Assembly (NCBI GenBank): GCA_027314705.1
Contig: DAHVAJ010000052.1
Span: 1 to 47,500 of the forward strand
Direction of reading: 5' to 3'
DNA from: Acidimicrobiaceae bacterium
GTDB taxonomy: Bacteria > Actinomycetota > Acidimicrobiia > Acidimicrobiales > RAAP-2
DNA: 47,500 bases
The notes beneath the pieces are model-generated. The model was given only the letters and a program-made list of their open reading frames with translations, was not told the DNA's origin and made no database searches. Of the stretch, positions 33,832-42,327 are shown piece by piece (the stretch's first letter is position 1; every line of letters begins with the position of its first letter). Position numbers and translations under genes: made by a program.

Positions 33832-34935
33832 ATGACGGTGCCTGACCTCCGTACGGTCGGCACCGAGCTGGGCACGGCTCTCGGCATGCTGGGCCCGGTA
33901 CGGCTGGACGACCTCGGCGACGAGCCACCGGACGCGTTGGTCGGCGTCGACCCGAGCCGCTGGGCCCAGCTGGTGGCGGCGACCTGCGGTCCCCATCGCG
34001 ACGCCGTGGCGGCGGCCGTCGCCAACGGCCGGGCGTTCCTCGCTGCCGACGACGGGCTGCGCGGGCGCGTGCCGGTACGGATCGAGTGGAAGGGCCCGCA
34101 CCGCCCGCCCGGCTACGACCTGCTCCCTGCCGACCTACGGGTCGACCACGTCTACCTCGTCTCGTGCAAGTACTCGTCGAAGCTGCTCGTGAACGCCGCG
34201 CCGGCCCATCTCTTCGACCGTGGCCTGCAGGACCGCTCGGACGCGGCCGCTGCGGACTGGTACGAGCTCGTCGCCCCCGACGAGCTCGAGGCGCTCTACC
34301 GTGCCGTGCGGGCGGTGGTCGACCCCTCCCTGCCCGCGTCCTCGGCCGAGCTGACCAGGGCAGATCGCGACCGGATCGCGGCCGCCTGTGCACGGCGCTG
34401 GCCGGAGCCGCTGCGTGCTCCGGCGCGGCGCTTCGCCGAGACGGTGGCGACCCGTACGGCCGAGCGCTGGCGGGCCGCCCTCCGCTCGCTGCACCAGCGC
34501 GAGCTCGTCCTGTGGCGGATGTTGCGCCTGTCGGAGTCGCCGTACTTCGTGCTGGGTGCGGGCGCCGGAGGAAGCATGCGGCTGCGCATCGGGACCCCGT
34601 GGGACTGGCGACAGCAGTTCGAGCTGCTCGCCTTCGACGTCGACGCCGAGACGAGCGAGCAGCCCCGCGTGGCCTGGCGGGCCCGGGTTGCCGAGCGGCG
34701 CGGGCACGGGGAGCATGTGGTGCGAGGTCACGTGGAGGTCCGGTGGAGCCACGGTCGATTCTGCGGCATGCCCGAGGCAAAGGTGTACCTCGACACGCCG
34801 CACGCGAGCGTCCCGGGCTACTTCCCCCTCGAGGAGCCCCGGCAGGCCGTGCTCGCCGTGGCACCGCCCGGGGACGTGGCACCGCCCGGGACCGACGGCG
34901 GCGCGGACAGCCGCCTCGGCCCCTCGACCGTCTGA
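33832..34935 (+). CDS. Conserved-looking protein of unknown function with nuclease-like motif
   Basis: I do not recognise this 367-residue protein as a named family. It is soluble, with no signal or membrane segment. The most striking part is 'IEWKGPHRPPGYDLLPADL' followed by 'VDHVYLVSCKYSSKLL' (about residues 83-123). An Asp followed by a strand and Ser-x-Lys resembles the D...(D/E/S)-x-K core of restriction-endonuclease folds; that is a hypothesis. A helical middle and a beta-rich C-terminal part follow, and the tail has a short repeat 'VAPPGDVAPPG'. The start is ATG 33832 behind a GGCGGGG site; an upstream ATG is possible. Fur lies downstream. Confidence 0.7.
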   Translation: MTVPDLRTVGTELGTALGMLGPVRLDDLGDEPPDALVGVDPSRWAQLVAATCGPHRDAVAAAVANGRAFLAADDGLRGRVPVRIEWKGPHRPPGYDLLPADLRVDHVYLVSCKYSSKLLVNAAPAHLFDRGLQDRSDAAAADWYELVAPDELEALYRAVRAVVDPSLPASSAELTRADRDRIAAACARRWPEPLRAPARRFAETVATRTAERWRAALRSLHQRELVLWRMLRLSESPYFVLGAGAGGSMRLRIGTPWDWRQQFELLAFDVDAETSEQPRVAWRARVAERRGHGEHVVRGHVEVRWSHGRFCGMPEAKVYLDTPHASVPGYFPLEEPRQAVLAVAPPGDVAPPGTDGGADSRLGPSTV

Positions 34936-35023
34936 GCCGGGGCGTGCTCCGGCACCACTCGGCGCGCCGGGCGGCCGCGGTCCGCCGCCGGCCCTGCCGA
35001 GTCGGCGTCGCTACGCTGGCGCG

Positions 35024-35482
35024 ATGCCGGACGAGCGGGTCGAGGCGGCCATGGAACGGATCCGGGCGAGCGGCGGGCGCGCCACGGTGGACCGCCGGGC
35101 CGTGCTCGAGGCGCTCGTCCGCAACCAGGACCACGCGACCGCCGAGGAGCTGGCCGAGCTGGTCCGGGCCGAGCACCCAGACTGCAACCTGGCCACCGTG
35201 TACCGGACGCTCGAGCTCCTCGAACGACTGGGGATCGCCTTCCACGTCCACCTCGGCCACGGGCCCTCGCAGTGGCACCTGGCCGAGGCCGTCCATCACC
35301 ACCTCGTGTGCGACGAGTGCGGCGCGGTAGTGGAGGTGGGCGACGCCGTGTTCGACCCCCTGCGGCGCCGGATCCTGGCGGACACCGGCTTCGTGCTCGA
35401 CCCCCACCACTTCTCCCTCAGCGGCCGGTGCGCACGGTGCACCGCCGCGTCTTCGTCGCCGAGCTCCAAACGGAAGGGGTGA
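35024..35482 (+). CDS. Fur family transcriptional regulator
   Basis: A 152-residue ferric-uptake-type regulator. The N-terminal winged HTH has 'RRAVLEALVRNQDHATAEELAEL' and 'NLATVYRTLELLERLGI'. The C-terminal dimer domain carries 'HHHLVCDECG' and a second pair 'CARC', the structural zinc site. It may sense iron, zinc or peroxide; sequence alone does not decide. The start is ATG 35024. It ends 91 bases before the CocE-type hydrolase gene, whose promoter contains an AT-rich dyad. Confidence 0.92.
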   Translation: MPDERVEAAMERIRASGGRATVDRRAVLEALVRNQDHATAEELAELVRAEHPDCNLATVYRTLELLERLGIAFHVHLGHGPSQWHLAEAVHHHLVCDECGAVVEVGDAVFDPLRRRILADTGFVLDPHHFSLSGRCARCTAASSSPSSKRKG

Positions 35483-35498
35483 CCCGAGCAGCGAGTGG

Positions 35499-35524
35499 TG
35501 TTACATTCTCGACTCGATATAACA
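35499..35524. promoter_or_regulatory. AT-rich promoter with TGTTA/TAACA dyad
   Basis: TGTTA and TAACA form an inverted repeat separated by 16 bases, and the right arm overlaps a TATAAC -10 like hexamer. It is the only AT-rich stretch in the gap between fur and the CocE-type gene. The TetR encoded downstream in the same operon, or Fur, could bind it; not decidable here. Confidence 0.4.
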
Positions 35525-35573
35525 TCTCGCCAGTGGCGGCGGGAACCGTCTGCGAACGAGAAGTGGGGGCACC

Positions 35574-38015
35574 ATGGCGAGGCGAACGGAGGGACGGGGC
35601 GCTCGCCGCGTCCGGGTGCCCCCTCTTCCCGTGCGGCACGGGCCCGGGGGACGCTGGTCGGGTCGGGGCCTGGTGGCGACGGCGGCGGTCATCGTCCTCG
35701 GCGCGTCGCTCACGGCGTGCGGGGGCGCCAGCGCCGGTGCGCCGAGCGGGCCGGTGGCTCCGACCGTCACCGAGCACGCCAGCTACACCGGGCACGGCTC
35801 GATCGACAAGGCATACGCGCTCGGGGCGACGCCCGGGACCCACCTCCTCCTCGTCGACGCCAGCGGGCACGTCGTCGGCCGCGGCACGGCGGACCGTCTG
35901 GGCAGCCTGATCGTCCGCGACGTCCGACCCGGGCCCGGGTACACGTTCCGTTCCGTCAGCCGGGGGTCCGTCAGCCGGGGGTCCGTCAGCGGGGGGTCCG
36001 TCAGCGGGGGGTCCGTCGCCGGCACGTCGCCGTTCACCGTGCTGTCGCCGTCGGACACCCCGCCCGAGCGCTTCTACGCCGACCAGCACCTCCACGTCGG
36101 CCTCAACTACCTCACCATGCGCGACGGCGTGAAGCTCGCGGCCACGCTGCGGCTCCCGCCCGGCAAGACCCTGGCCGACGGCCCCTTCCCGACCGTCATC
36201 GAGGAGTCCGGGTACGCCATCGCCGCGCCCCACAGCCTGCTCGAGGCCGTCCTCCACCAGGGTGGCGAGACCCTCTCGGACCCGCTCGTCCCCTCGACGG
36301 CCACCGCGGTGGGCTCGGTGGTCGCCCCCCTGCTCGGCTTCGCCACCGTCAGCCTGCAGATGCGGGGCACGGGGTGCTCGGGCGGTGCCTTCGACCTCTT
36401 CGGGCTGTCGACGACCTACGACGGATACGACGCCGTCCAGATCGTGGCGGCCCAGCCCTGGGTCGCCCACCACAAGGTCGGGATGGTCGGCATCTCCTTC
36501 TCGGGGATCTCGCAGCTCTTCGTGGCAGGGACTCGGCCGCCGGGCCTCGCCGCCATCGCCCCGATGAGCGTCACCGACGACCTCTACTCGTCTGGGTTCC
36601 CCGGCGGGATCTTCAACGACGGCTTCGCGGCGACGTGGCTCGCCCAGCGCGAGGCCGACGCCCAGCCGGCGCCCGGCGGCGGCGAGCGCTACGCCAAGGC
36701 CCTCATCGCAGAAGGCGACACCCAGTGCCTCGCCGACCAGGCGCTGCACCTCCAGACCCGGAACCTGCACGCGCTGCTCGCCGCCAGCACGCACCGCGTC
36801 CCGTCGCTCTACGACCCGCGCTCCCCCTCGACGTGGGCGAGACGCGTCGACGTCCCGGTCTTCCTGTCGGGCGCCTTCCAGGACGAGGAGACCGGCGGCC
36901 AGTGGCCCGCCGTGGTCGACGAGCTCTCCCGCGACCCGCACGTCTGGGTGACGATGGTCAACGGGACCCACGTCGACTCGCTCGGGCCGGGGACGATCAC
37001 GCGCTGGGTCGAGTTCCTCGACCTCTTCGTCGCCGACGAGCTGCCCCACGCGTCCCCGCTCCTGCCCGTGCTCGCCGGTGCCCTCTACCAGCAGCTGGCC
37101 AGCGCGCCCTCGGGCGCCCTGCCGCCGCTCCAGTTCACCCACGAGCCGAGCCTCGCCGCGGCACGGGCCGCCTTCGAGCGCCAGGCCCGCGTGCGCGTGC
37201 TGTTCGACAACGGCGGGGGCAGCGCCGGCCCTGGCGCCATGCAGCCCGTGTGGCACGAGGACTTCACCTCGTGGCCCCCGCCGACCGCCCGGGCGACGAC
37301 GTTCCACCTCGGCCCCGGGGGAACGCTGACGGCGGTGCCACCCGCGGCCACGTCGGTGTCGTTCCGCCCGAACCCCGCGGCACGACCGGCGACGGACCTG
37401 CCCTCGGGCAACGTGTGGTCGGCTCTCCCCCCGTACGACTGGGCGCCGGTCACCGGCAGCGACGGCCTCGGCTTCCTCTCGCCCCCGCTCGCCCACGACG
37501 TGGTGGCCGTCGGTCCCGCCAGCCTCGACCTGTGGGTGAAGAGCACGGCCACGGACACCGACCTCCAGGCGACCATCTCGGAGGTGCGTCCCGACGGCAA
37601 GGAGCTCTTCGTCCAGACGGGCGTGCTCCGGGCCAGCGACCGGGCCCTCGACCGGCGCGAGTCGACCCCCACCCACCCGGTCCCCACGTACCTCGCCGCC
37701 ACGGCCCGACCTCTCCCCAAGGGCGTCTTCACCGAGGTCCGGATCCCCATCCTCCCCTTCGCCTACGCCTTCCGGGCCGGGTCGCGCATCCGGGTCACCG
37801 TCACCGCCCCCGGCGGCGACCGGCCCGTCTGGCAATTCGCCACCTACCAGACGCACGGGACCGTCACCGACACCGTCGGGCTCGATGGTGCCCACCCGTC
37901 GGCCCTGGTGCTCTCGGTGGTCCCCGGTATCACGCCGCCCGACCCCCAGCCGGCCTGCCCGTCGCTGCGCGGCCAGCCGTGCCGGACCTACGTCCCGGCG
38001 GGCAACGGGGGATGA
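35574..38015 (+). CDS. CocE/NonD family hydrolase, lipoprotein (X-Pro dipeptidyl-peptidase type)
   Basis: An 813-residue exported protein. The signal peptide ends at Cys49 in 'GASLTACGG', a lipobox. The catalytic domain has 'DGVKLAATLRLPPG', 'SLQMRGTGCSGG', 'GYDAVQ', and the nucleophile Ser308 in 'GISFSG', then 'VPVFLSGAFQDEETGG' and a His in 'NGTHVDS'. A C-terminal jelly-roll domain follows ('SLDLWVKSTATDTDL', 'SRIRVTVTAPGGDRPVWQF'). Homologues hydrolyse cocaine esters, peptides with proline, or antibiotic acyl groups; the substrate here is unknown. A Gly-Ser-Val repeat near residues 128-148 is encoded by a 15-bp tandem repeat. The stop overlaps the TetR start. Confidence 0.88.
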   Translation: MARRTEGRGARRVRVPPLPVRHGPGGRWSGRGLVATAAVIVLGASLTACGGASAGAPSGPVAPTVTEHASYTGHGSIDKAYALGATPGTHLLLVDASGHVVGRGTADRLGSLIVRDVRPGPGYTFRSVSRGSVSRGSVSGGSVSGGSVAGTSPFTVLSPSDTPPERFYADQHLHVGLNYLTMRDGVKLAATLRLPPGKTLADGPFPTVIEESGYAIAAPHSLLEAVLHQGGETLSDPLVPSTATAVGSVVAPLLGFATVSLQMRGTGCSGGAFDLFGLSTTYDGYDAVQIVAAQPWVAHHKVGMVGISFSGISQLFVAGTRPPGLAAIAPMSVTDDLYSSGFPGGIFNDGFAATWLAQREADAQPAPGGGERYAKALIAEGDTQCLADQALHLQTRNLHALLAASTHRVPSLYDPRSPSTWARRVDVPVFLSGAFQDEETGGQWPAVVDELSRDPHVWVTMVNGTHVDSLGPGTITRWVEFLDLFVADELPHASPLLPVLAGALYQQLASAPSGALPPLQFTHEPSLAAARAAFERQARVRVLFDNGGGSAGPGAMQPVWHEDFTSWPPPTARATTFHLGPGGTLTAVPPAATSVSFRPNPAARPATDLPSGNVWSALPPYDWAPVTGSDGLGFLSPPLAHDVVAVGPASLDLWVKSTATDTDLQATISEVRPDGKELFVQTGVLRASDRALDRRESTPTHPVPTYLAATARPLPKGVFTEVRIPILPFAYAFRAGSRIRVTVTAPGGDRPVWQFATYQTHGTVTDTVGLDGAHPSALVLSVVPGITPPDPQPACPSLRGQPCRTYVPAGNGG
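35956..36015 (+). repeat. 15-bp in-frame tandem repeat, four copies
   Basis: TCAGC(C/G)GGGGGTCCG is repeated four times; two early copies carry C and two late copies G at one position. It encodes a Ser-(Arg/Gly)-Gly-Ser-Val repeat in a linker ahead of the catalytic domain of the hydrolase. Confidence 0.85.
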
Positions 38016-38779
38016 GCCTGCCGGCGCCCGGGCCCGCGCCGACGCCCTCCGGGCTCCCTGGCCCTTCGAGGCGCTCCGGAGCGACACGACGCCGGCTCCT
38101 CGACACGGCCGCCGCCCTGCTCGCCGAGCGGGGCATCGATGTGCCGATGGCCGACATCGCCGAGCGGGCCGGCGTCACCCGCATGACCCTCTACCGCCAG
38201 CTGGGCACGCGCGACGAGCTCCTCGTCGCCGTGCTCCTCCACGAGTCGCGCCACGTCGGGTCGGCGGTGACCGCCATCCTCGACGAGAGCGGGCGGCCGT
38301 TCCCCGATCGGCTCGTCGACGCCGTCGTGCAGGTGGTGACGGCGGTCCGTGACTCCACCGTGCTCAGCCTCTTCGTGACCCGAGTCTCGCCGACCGAGGT
38401 CGAGGAGCTCGACGGCAGCGAGGCGTTCGTCGCGGCAGTGTGGGCCCTTCTCCAGCCCTACTTCGAGGAGCCGGAGGTCGCCGCCACGCTTCGGGCCGAC
38501 CCCGAGCGCTCCCTCGACTGGACGCTGCGCCAGGTCCTCCTCCAGCTGATCGTCCGGGGTCGCTCGAACGCGACGGCAGCGGCCCTGCACGACGAGCTCG
38601 AGACCTTCCTCGTCCCCTCGCTCTTCGGCACGTCGACGGCGGGCGAGGGGTCGGCGGGCGAGGGGTCGGCGGGCGCGGGGTCGGCGGGCGAGGGGTCGGC
38701 GGGCGAGGGGTCGGCGGGCGCGGGGTCGGCGGGCGCGAGCACCGCCGGGAGCCGGCTCAAGTCAGGGCGTGGACGATGA
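38012..38779 (+). CDS. TetR family transcriptional regulator with repetitive C-terminus
   Basis: A 255-residue TetR-type repressor. The HTH spans about residues 25-70 ('MADIAERAGVTRMTLYRQLG'). The ligand domain is ordinary. The last 40 residues are an Ala-Gly-(Glu/Ala)-Gly-Ser repeat encoded by six 15-bp units, an unusual tail. The ATG at 38012 overlaps the hydrolase stop (ATGA), so the two are coupled. The gene's last 23 bases overlap the convergent TetR gene. It probably controls the hydrolase operon. Confidence 0.9.
   Translation: MSLPAPGPAPTPSGLPGPSRRSGATRRRLLDTAAALLAERGIDVPMADIAERAGVTRMTLYRQLGTRDELLVAVLLHESRHVGSAVTAILDESGRPFPDRLVDAVVQVVTAVRDSTVLSLFVTRVSPTEVEELDGSEAFVAAVWALLQPYFEEPEVAATLRADPERSLDWTLRQVLLQLIVRGRSNATAAALHDELETFLVPSLFGTSTAGEGSAGEGSAGAGSAGEGSAGEGSAGAGSAGASTAGSRLKSGRGR
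38641..38730 (+). repeat. 15-bp in-frame tandem repeat, six copies in a 45-bp higher-order unit
   Basis: GGGCG(A/C)GGGGTCGGC is repeated six times. The variable base runs A,A,C,A,A,C, so a 45-bp triplet unit was itself duplicated. It encodes Glu,Glu,Ala,Glu,Glu,Ala within an Ala-Gly-Gly-Ser tail of the TetR protein. Confidence 0.9.
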
Positions 38780-39401
38780 AGTCGCACGTCTCGTCGACCG
38801 CGTCGGCGAGCGGCCACGGGGCCGGCTCGGCGACCCGCACCGACAGGGCGCCGAAGAGCTGCTGGCCGATGAGGGACGTGGCCCGGTCGGGGTCGAGGGT
38901 GCGGAAGAGACCGGCCTCCACGCCTTCGACGTAGAGGTCCTGGAGGAGCCGGGCGACGTCGAGGCCGATCAGGGCGAGCTCGGACCCTACAGCTGCCGCG
39001 CCGGCCGCCGGGGCCCCGGCTGCTGCGGCCTCTTGGGTGACGAGGGCGAGGCGGAAGAAGGCCGGGTCGTCGTCGATGCGCTCGAACATGGCCTCGATGA
39101 GCGACCGGAGACGTTCGACCGGCCCCCCGGACCGCTCCCACCGGCTCGCCACGACCTCGAGCAACTGGTTGTGCATCCGCTTGAGGCAGGCCCGCAGCAG
39201 CTCGTCACGGTTGGCGAAGTAGACGTAGACGGTCGAGCGGGCGACTCCCGCCTCCTGGGCGATCTCGTCCATCGACACCTCGGTGGTGCCACGCTCGCCG
39301 AAGAGCCGACGCGCGACGTCGATGACCTGGTCGCGTCGGAAGTCGCGCAGGACGTCCTTGGTGGTCTCGGGTGGCGTCCGCACCGTGCCCAAGCGTGCCA
39401 C
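38757..39401 (-). CDS. TetR/AcrR family transcriptional regulator
   Basis: A 214-residue TetR-type repressor with HTH 'SMDEIAQEAGVARSTVYVYFANRDELL' pattern at about residues 42-68 and an all-helical ligand domain. The start is GTG 39401; GTG 39380 is an alternative. It lies 113 bases downstream of the P450 gene on the same strand and may be co-transcribed with it. A perfect palindrome upstream of the P450 gene is the likely operator. Its 3' end overlaps the convergent TetR by 23 bases. Confidence 0.9.
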   Translation of the reverse strand: MARLGTVRTPPETTKDVLRDFRRDQVIDVARRLFGERGTTEVSMDEIAQEAGVARSTVYVYFANRDELLRACLKRMHNQLLEVVASRWERSGGPVERLRSLIEAMFERIDDDPAFFRLALVTQEAAAAGAPAAGAAAVGSELALIGLDVARLLQDLYVEGVEAGLFRTLDPDRATSLIGQQLFGALSVRVAEPAPWPLADAVDETCDFIVHALT

Positions 39402-39514
39402 ACGGGCCTCGACCGCCGATGCCCCGGTCGGCGGCTCCGCAGCCGGGCGAGCACTCGCCGAGCCGGCCGACCGGACGCTCCGGGACCGGCGAGTCGACGG
39501 AGCGGCGCGACGGC

Positions 39515-40843
39515 TCAGGCGGCGACCCTCGGCCCCGGGGTGAAGCTGATGGGCAGGTGCTTGACGCCGTTGATGAACTGCGACTGGAGGCGCTCTACGG
39601 GGCCGGCCGGGACGAGGTCGGGGATCCGGTCGAGGAGGTGCTCGAACATCACGCGGATCTCGAGGCGGGCGAGGTTCGCTCCCAGGCAGAAGTGCGGGCC
39701 GCCACCACCGAAGGCGATGTGCGGGTTAGGCGTGCGGGTGATGTCGAACCGGTGCGGGTCGTCGAAGACGGCCTCGTCGCGGTTGGCCGACACGTGGAAG
39801 AACACCACCTTCTCGTCCTCGGCGATGCGCTGGCCGCGGAGCTCGAAGGGGGAGGTCGTCTGCCGGCGGAAGTTCATGACCGGAGTCACGAACCGGAGCA
39901 TCTCCTCGACGGCGCCCGGTAGGAGCGAGCGGTCGGCACGCAGGCGCTCCCACTGGTCGGGATGCTCGAAGAACGTCGCCATGCCCCCCGAGATCAGGTT
40001 GCGGGTCGTCTCGTTGCCGGCCACCGTGAGCAGCAGGAAGAACAGCTCGAGCTCGAAGTCCGACAGGCGCTCGCCCTCCATCTCGACCTCGGTGAGCACG
40101 CTCATCAGGTCCTGGCGGGGATCGATCCGCTTGGCGGCGAAGAGCTCGGCGGCGTAGGCGTAGAGCTCCATGGAGGCCTGTTGGGCCGCCTCCTCGTTGT
40201 TGGTCTCCGCGTACTCGGGATCTTGGTTGCCGACCATGCGGTTTGACCAGTCGAACATGCGGTGGCGGTCCTCGTTGGGGACACCGAGCAGCTCGGCAAT
40301 GACCACGAGCGGGAGCTCAGCGGCGATGTCCGTCACGAAGTCGGCGCACCCCTGCTCGATCACGTCGTCGAGGATCGCGTCGGTCGCCTGGTGGATCCGG
40401 TCGTGCAGCTGGGCGACCATGCGCGGCGTGAAACCCTTGTTGACCAGCCGCCGGTAGCGGGTGTGGAGCGGCGGGTCCATGTTCAACATGACCAGCTGCT
40501 GCTGCGCGAGCGCCTCCTCGGGCAGGTCCCAGATGAAGGTGGCCTTGCGATGGGAGGAGAAGTTGCCGTGGTCGCGGTTGACGGTCACGCAGTCGTCGTA
40601 GGAGGTGACCGCCCAGAACCCTGGGCCGTCCTTCTCCTCGTGCCACCAGACGGGTGCGTTCCGCCGCAGGAACGCGAACCAGTGGTGCGGGACGCCGGAG
40701 ACGAAGTGCGCCGAGTCGGTGAGGTCGATGTCGTCGAAGGTGACGGGCTCGCCGTGCTCGTCGGGGACGGCGTCGGCGCCCTGGCCGGCTGCCGACTTCG
40801 ACCCGGCCGACCCCGACGCGGCTGACTCGGTGCTCGCTCCCAC
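39515..40843 (-). CDS. Cytochrome P450
   Basis: A 442-residue soluble bacterial P450. The I-helix has 'AGNETTRN' (oxygen activation), the K-helix 'EEMLR' (ExxR), and the heme loop 'FGGGGPHFCLGANLAR' with Cys386 as iron ligand. Sequence around 'GMATFFEHPDQWERL' and 'FRRQTTSPFELRGQRI' is like the CYP125/CYP142/CYP124-type monooxygenases that hydroxylate sterol or methyl-branched lipid side chains; that assignment is tentative. The start is GTG 40843 with GGAGGGGG upstream. No ferredoxin gene is adjacent. Probably regulated by the downstream TetR. Confidence 0.95.
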   Translation of the reverse strand: MGASTESAASGSAGSKSAAGQGADAVPDEHGEPVTFDDIDLTDSAHFVSGVPHHWFAFLRRNAPVWWHEEKDGPGFWAVTSYDDCVTVNRDHGNFSSHRKATFIWDLPEEALAQQQLVMLNMDPPLHTRYRRLVNKGFTPRMVAQLHDRIHQATDAILDDVIEQGCADFVTDIAAELPLVVIAELLGVPNEDRHRMFDWSNRMVGNQDPEYAETNNEEAAQQASMELYAYAAELFAAKRIDPRQDLMSVLTEVEMEGERLSDFELELFFLLLTVAGNETTRNLISGGMATFFEHPDQWERLRADRSLLPGAVEEMLRFVTPVMNFRRQTTSPFELRGQRIAEDEKVVFFHVSANRDEAVFDDPHRFDITRTPNPHIAFGGGGPHFCLGANLARLEIRVMFEHLLDRIPDLVPAGPVERLQSQFINGVKHLPISFTPGPRVAA

Positions 40844-40863
40844 GGACGCCCCCTCCCACCGAT

Positions 40864-40878
40864 CGGACAGCGTGTCCG
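40864..40878. promoter_or_regulatory. Perfect operator palindrome upstream of the P450
   Basis: CGGACA-GCG-TGTCCG is a perfect 6-3-6 dyad 21 bases upstream of the P450 start codon. It is a good TetR-type operator candidate. The rest of the 251-base gap up to the EthD gene shows no other recognised feature. Confidence 0.6.
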
Positions 40879-41094
40879 AACGGCCGGATGGTAGGTCTGA
40901 TCTGACGGTGCGTCAAGCAGTCGCGGGCCGGCCGGCCCCCACGGCCCGTCCGGCCGTGGAGCATCCGACGGTGGCTCGTCCCGCCGCGGCGGGACCGTGG
41001 CCAGGTCGAGCGGCGTCCAGGCGGGCCCGAGCCGGGACGTCGGTCCTCTCCGGCCTCGCGACCGTCCCCGTCGGGGCCGTCCCCGTCGGGGTCG

Positions 41095-41460
41095 TCAGCG
41101 GCCGAGGTCGTCTGGACCGTCGAGGACGACCCAGGGCTCCTCGGTCACCACGTGCTCGAGGTGGTCGACGTCGAGGAAGTGGCCGAGGTCCTCGTAGACG
41201 GCGGCGAAGTCGGGCTCGGCGACGTGGGCCCGGTACTCGTCCATCGACGCGAACCACTGCACGGTCACCCCGTCGTACCCCCGCCGGTCGTCGTCCTCGC
41301 GGTAGTCGTCGAGCGGCCGCGGATGCTGCTCGTAGCGGAGCACGTGGCTCCCGCTCCGGGTCCCGATCACGAACGGCCCGTGGTGGTCCCGCCAGTAGGC
41401 GTGGAACTCGGCCGGGCTCAGGCCCTCCTTCCGCCGCAGCAGGCACGTGAGCCTCACCAT
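41095..41460 (-). CDS. EthD-domain protein
   Basis: A 121-residue ferredoxin-like (dimeric alpha-beta barrel) protein. 'LTCLLRRKEGLSPAEFHAYW' followed by 'DHHGPFV' and 'VQWFASMDEYRAHV' is the EthD pattern. EthD-type proteins accompany P450 systems, for instance in ether degradation, though their role is unclear. The ATG at 41460 with AGGGGGAT upstream is chosen. Same strand as, and upstream of, the P450 gene, which fits a functional link, but the 251-base gap contains a separate operator. Confidence 0.85.
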   Translation of the reverse strand: MVRLTCLLRRKEGLSPAEFHAYWRDHHGPFVIGTRSGSHVLRYEQHPRPLDDYREDDDRRGYDGVTVQWFASMDEYRAHVAEPDFAAVYEDLGHFLDVDHLEHVVTEEPWVVLDGPDDLGR

Positions 41461-41601
41461 CGCGATCCCCCTTCCCTCCCGCTTGCCTCGCACTGGGGCG
41501 GCGAGCCGCACGGCCGCCGCCACTGAACACTCGCACGCGGAGGGTCACCGCGCCCGTCCGTCGAGCTGGCGGCCAAGACGCCGTCGGTTAGCGTCTGGGC
41601 C

Positions 41602-42327
41602 GTGCCCGAGCAGCCGACCGAGCGATGCGGTCCCTCGGCAGGCGGACCACCGTCGCGCCGCCGAGGGATCCGACGGCTGGCGCGACTCCGCCGCGACGGG
41701 TTGAACACCGCCGTCAACGCGGCGTGGGACCGGCTGTGCGCGATCGGCGCCAGCGGCGCGGGCGACCGCCGGACCCGGGGCTTCGGCGCCTTCGGCGCAC
41801 GCAGCTGTCTGTCGTTCCCACCGGGCGCCATCTTCGGCGAGCGCTGGATCCACGTCGGCACCGACACGCTGATCGGCCCCTACGTCAGCCTGTCGGCGGG
41901 CATGGTCCCTGGCCAGCAGATGATCACCGACCCCGTCGTCCGCATCGGCGACCGGTGCATGATCGGTCGGGGCAGCCACATCGTCGGGCACTTCGGCATC
42001 GAGATCGGGGACGACGTCCACACCGGGCCGTACGTGTACATCACCGACCAGAACCACGGCTACGAGGCGGTCGACGAGCCGGTCCACTCGCAGTGGCCCT
42101 CCGACCGGCCCGTGCGCATCGGCGCCGGGAGCTGGCTCGGGACGGGCGTCGTCGTGCTGCCGGGCACCGAGCTCGGTCGAAACGTGGTGGTCGGGGCGGG
42201 AGCCGTGGTGCGGGGGACGTTCCCCGACCACAGCGTGATCGCCGGCGTCCCCGCCCGCGTCGTGCGGCGCTACCGACCCGGCGTGGGCTGGGAGCGTTCG
42301 TCGGAGGCCGGCGGGGCGACCGGCTGA
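41602..42327 (+). CDS. Hexapeptide-repeat acyltransferase (LbH fold)
   Basis: A 241-residue left-handed beta-helix acetyl/acyltransferase. Successive hexapeptide repeats run from 'IHVGTDTLIGPYVSLSAG' through 'VRIGDRCMIGRGSHIVG' to 'LGRNVVVGAGAVVRG', ending with the usual 'VIAGVPARVVRRY'. The loop 'TDQNHGYE' carries the catalytic-type His. Homologues O-acetylate sugars or cell-surface glycans (WbbJ/LacA-like). The basic N-terminal 40 residues are longer than in simple members. The start is GTG 41602. Its last 58 bases overlap the convergent patatin gene. Confidence 0.88.
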   Translation: MPEQPTERCGPSAGGPPSRRRGIRRLARLRRDGLNTAVNAAWDRLCAIGASGAGDRRTRGFGAFGARSCLSFPPGAIFGERWIHVGTDTLIGPYVSLSAGMVPGQQMITDPVVRIGDRCMIGRGSHIVGHFGIEIGDDVHTGPYVYITDQNHGYEAVDEPVHSQWPSDRPVRIGAGSWLGTGVVVLPGTELGRNVVVGAGAVVRGTFPDHSVIAGVPARVVRRYRPGVGWERSSEAGGATG

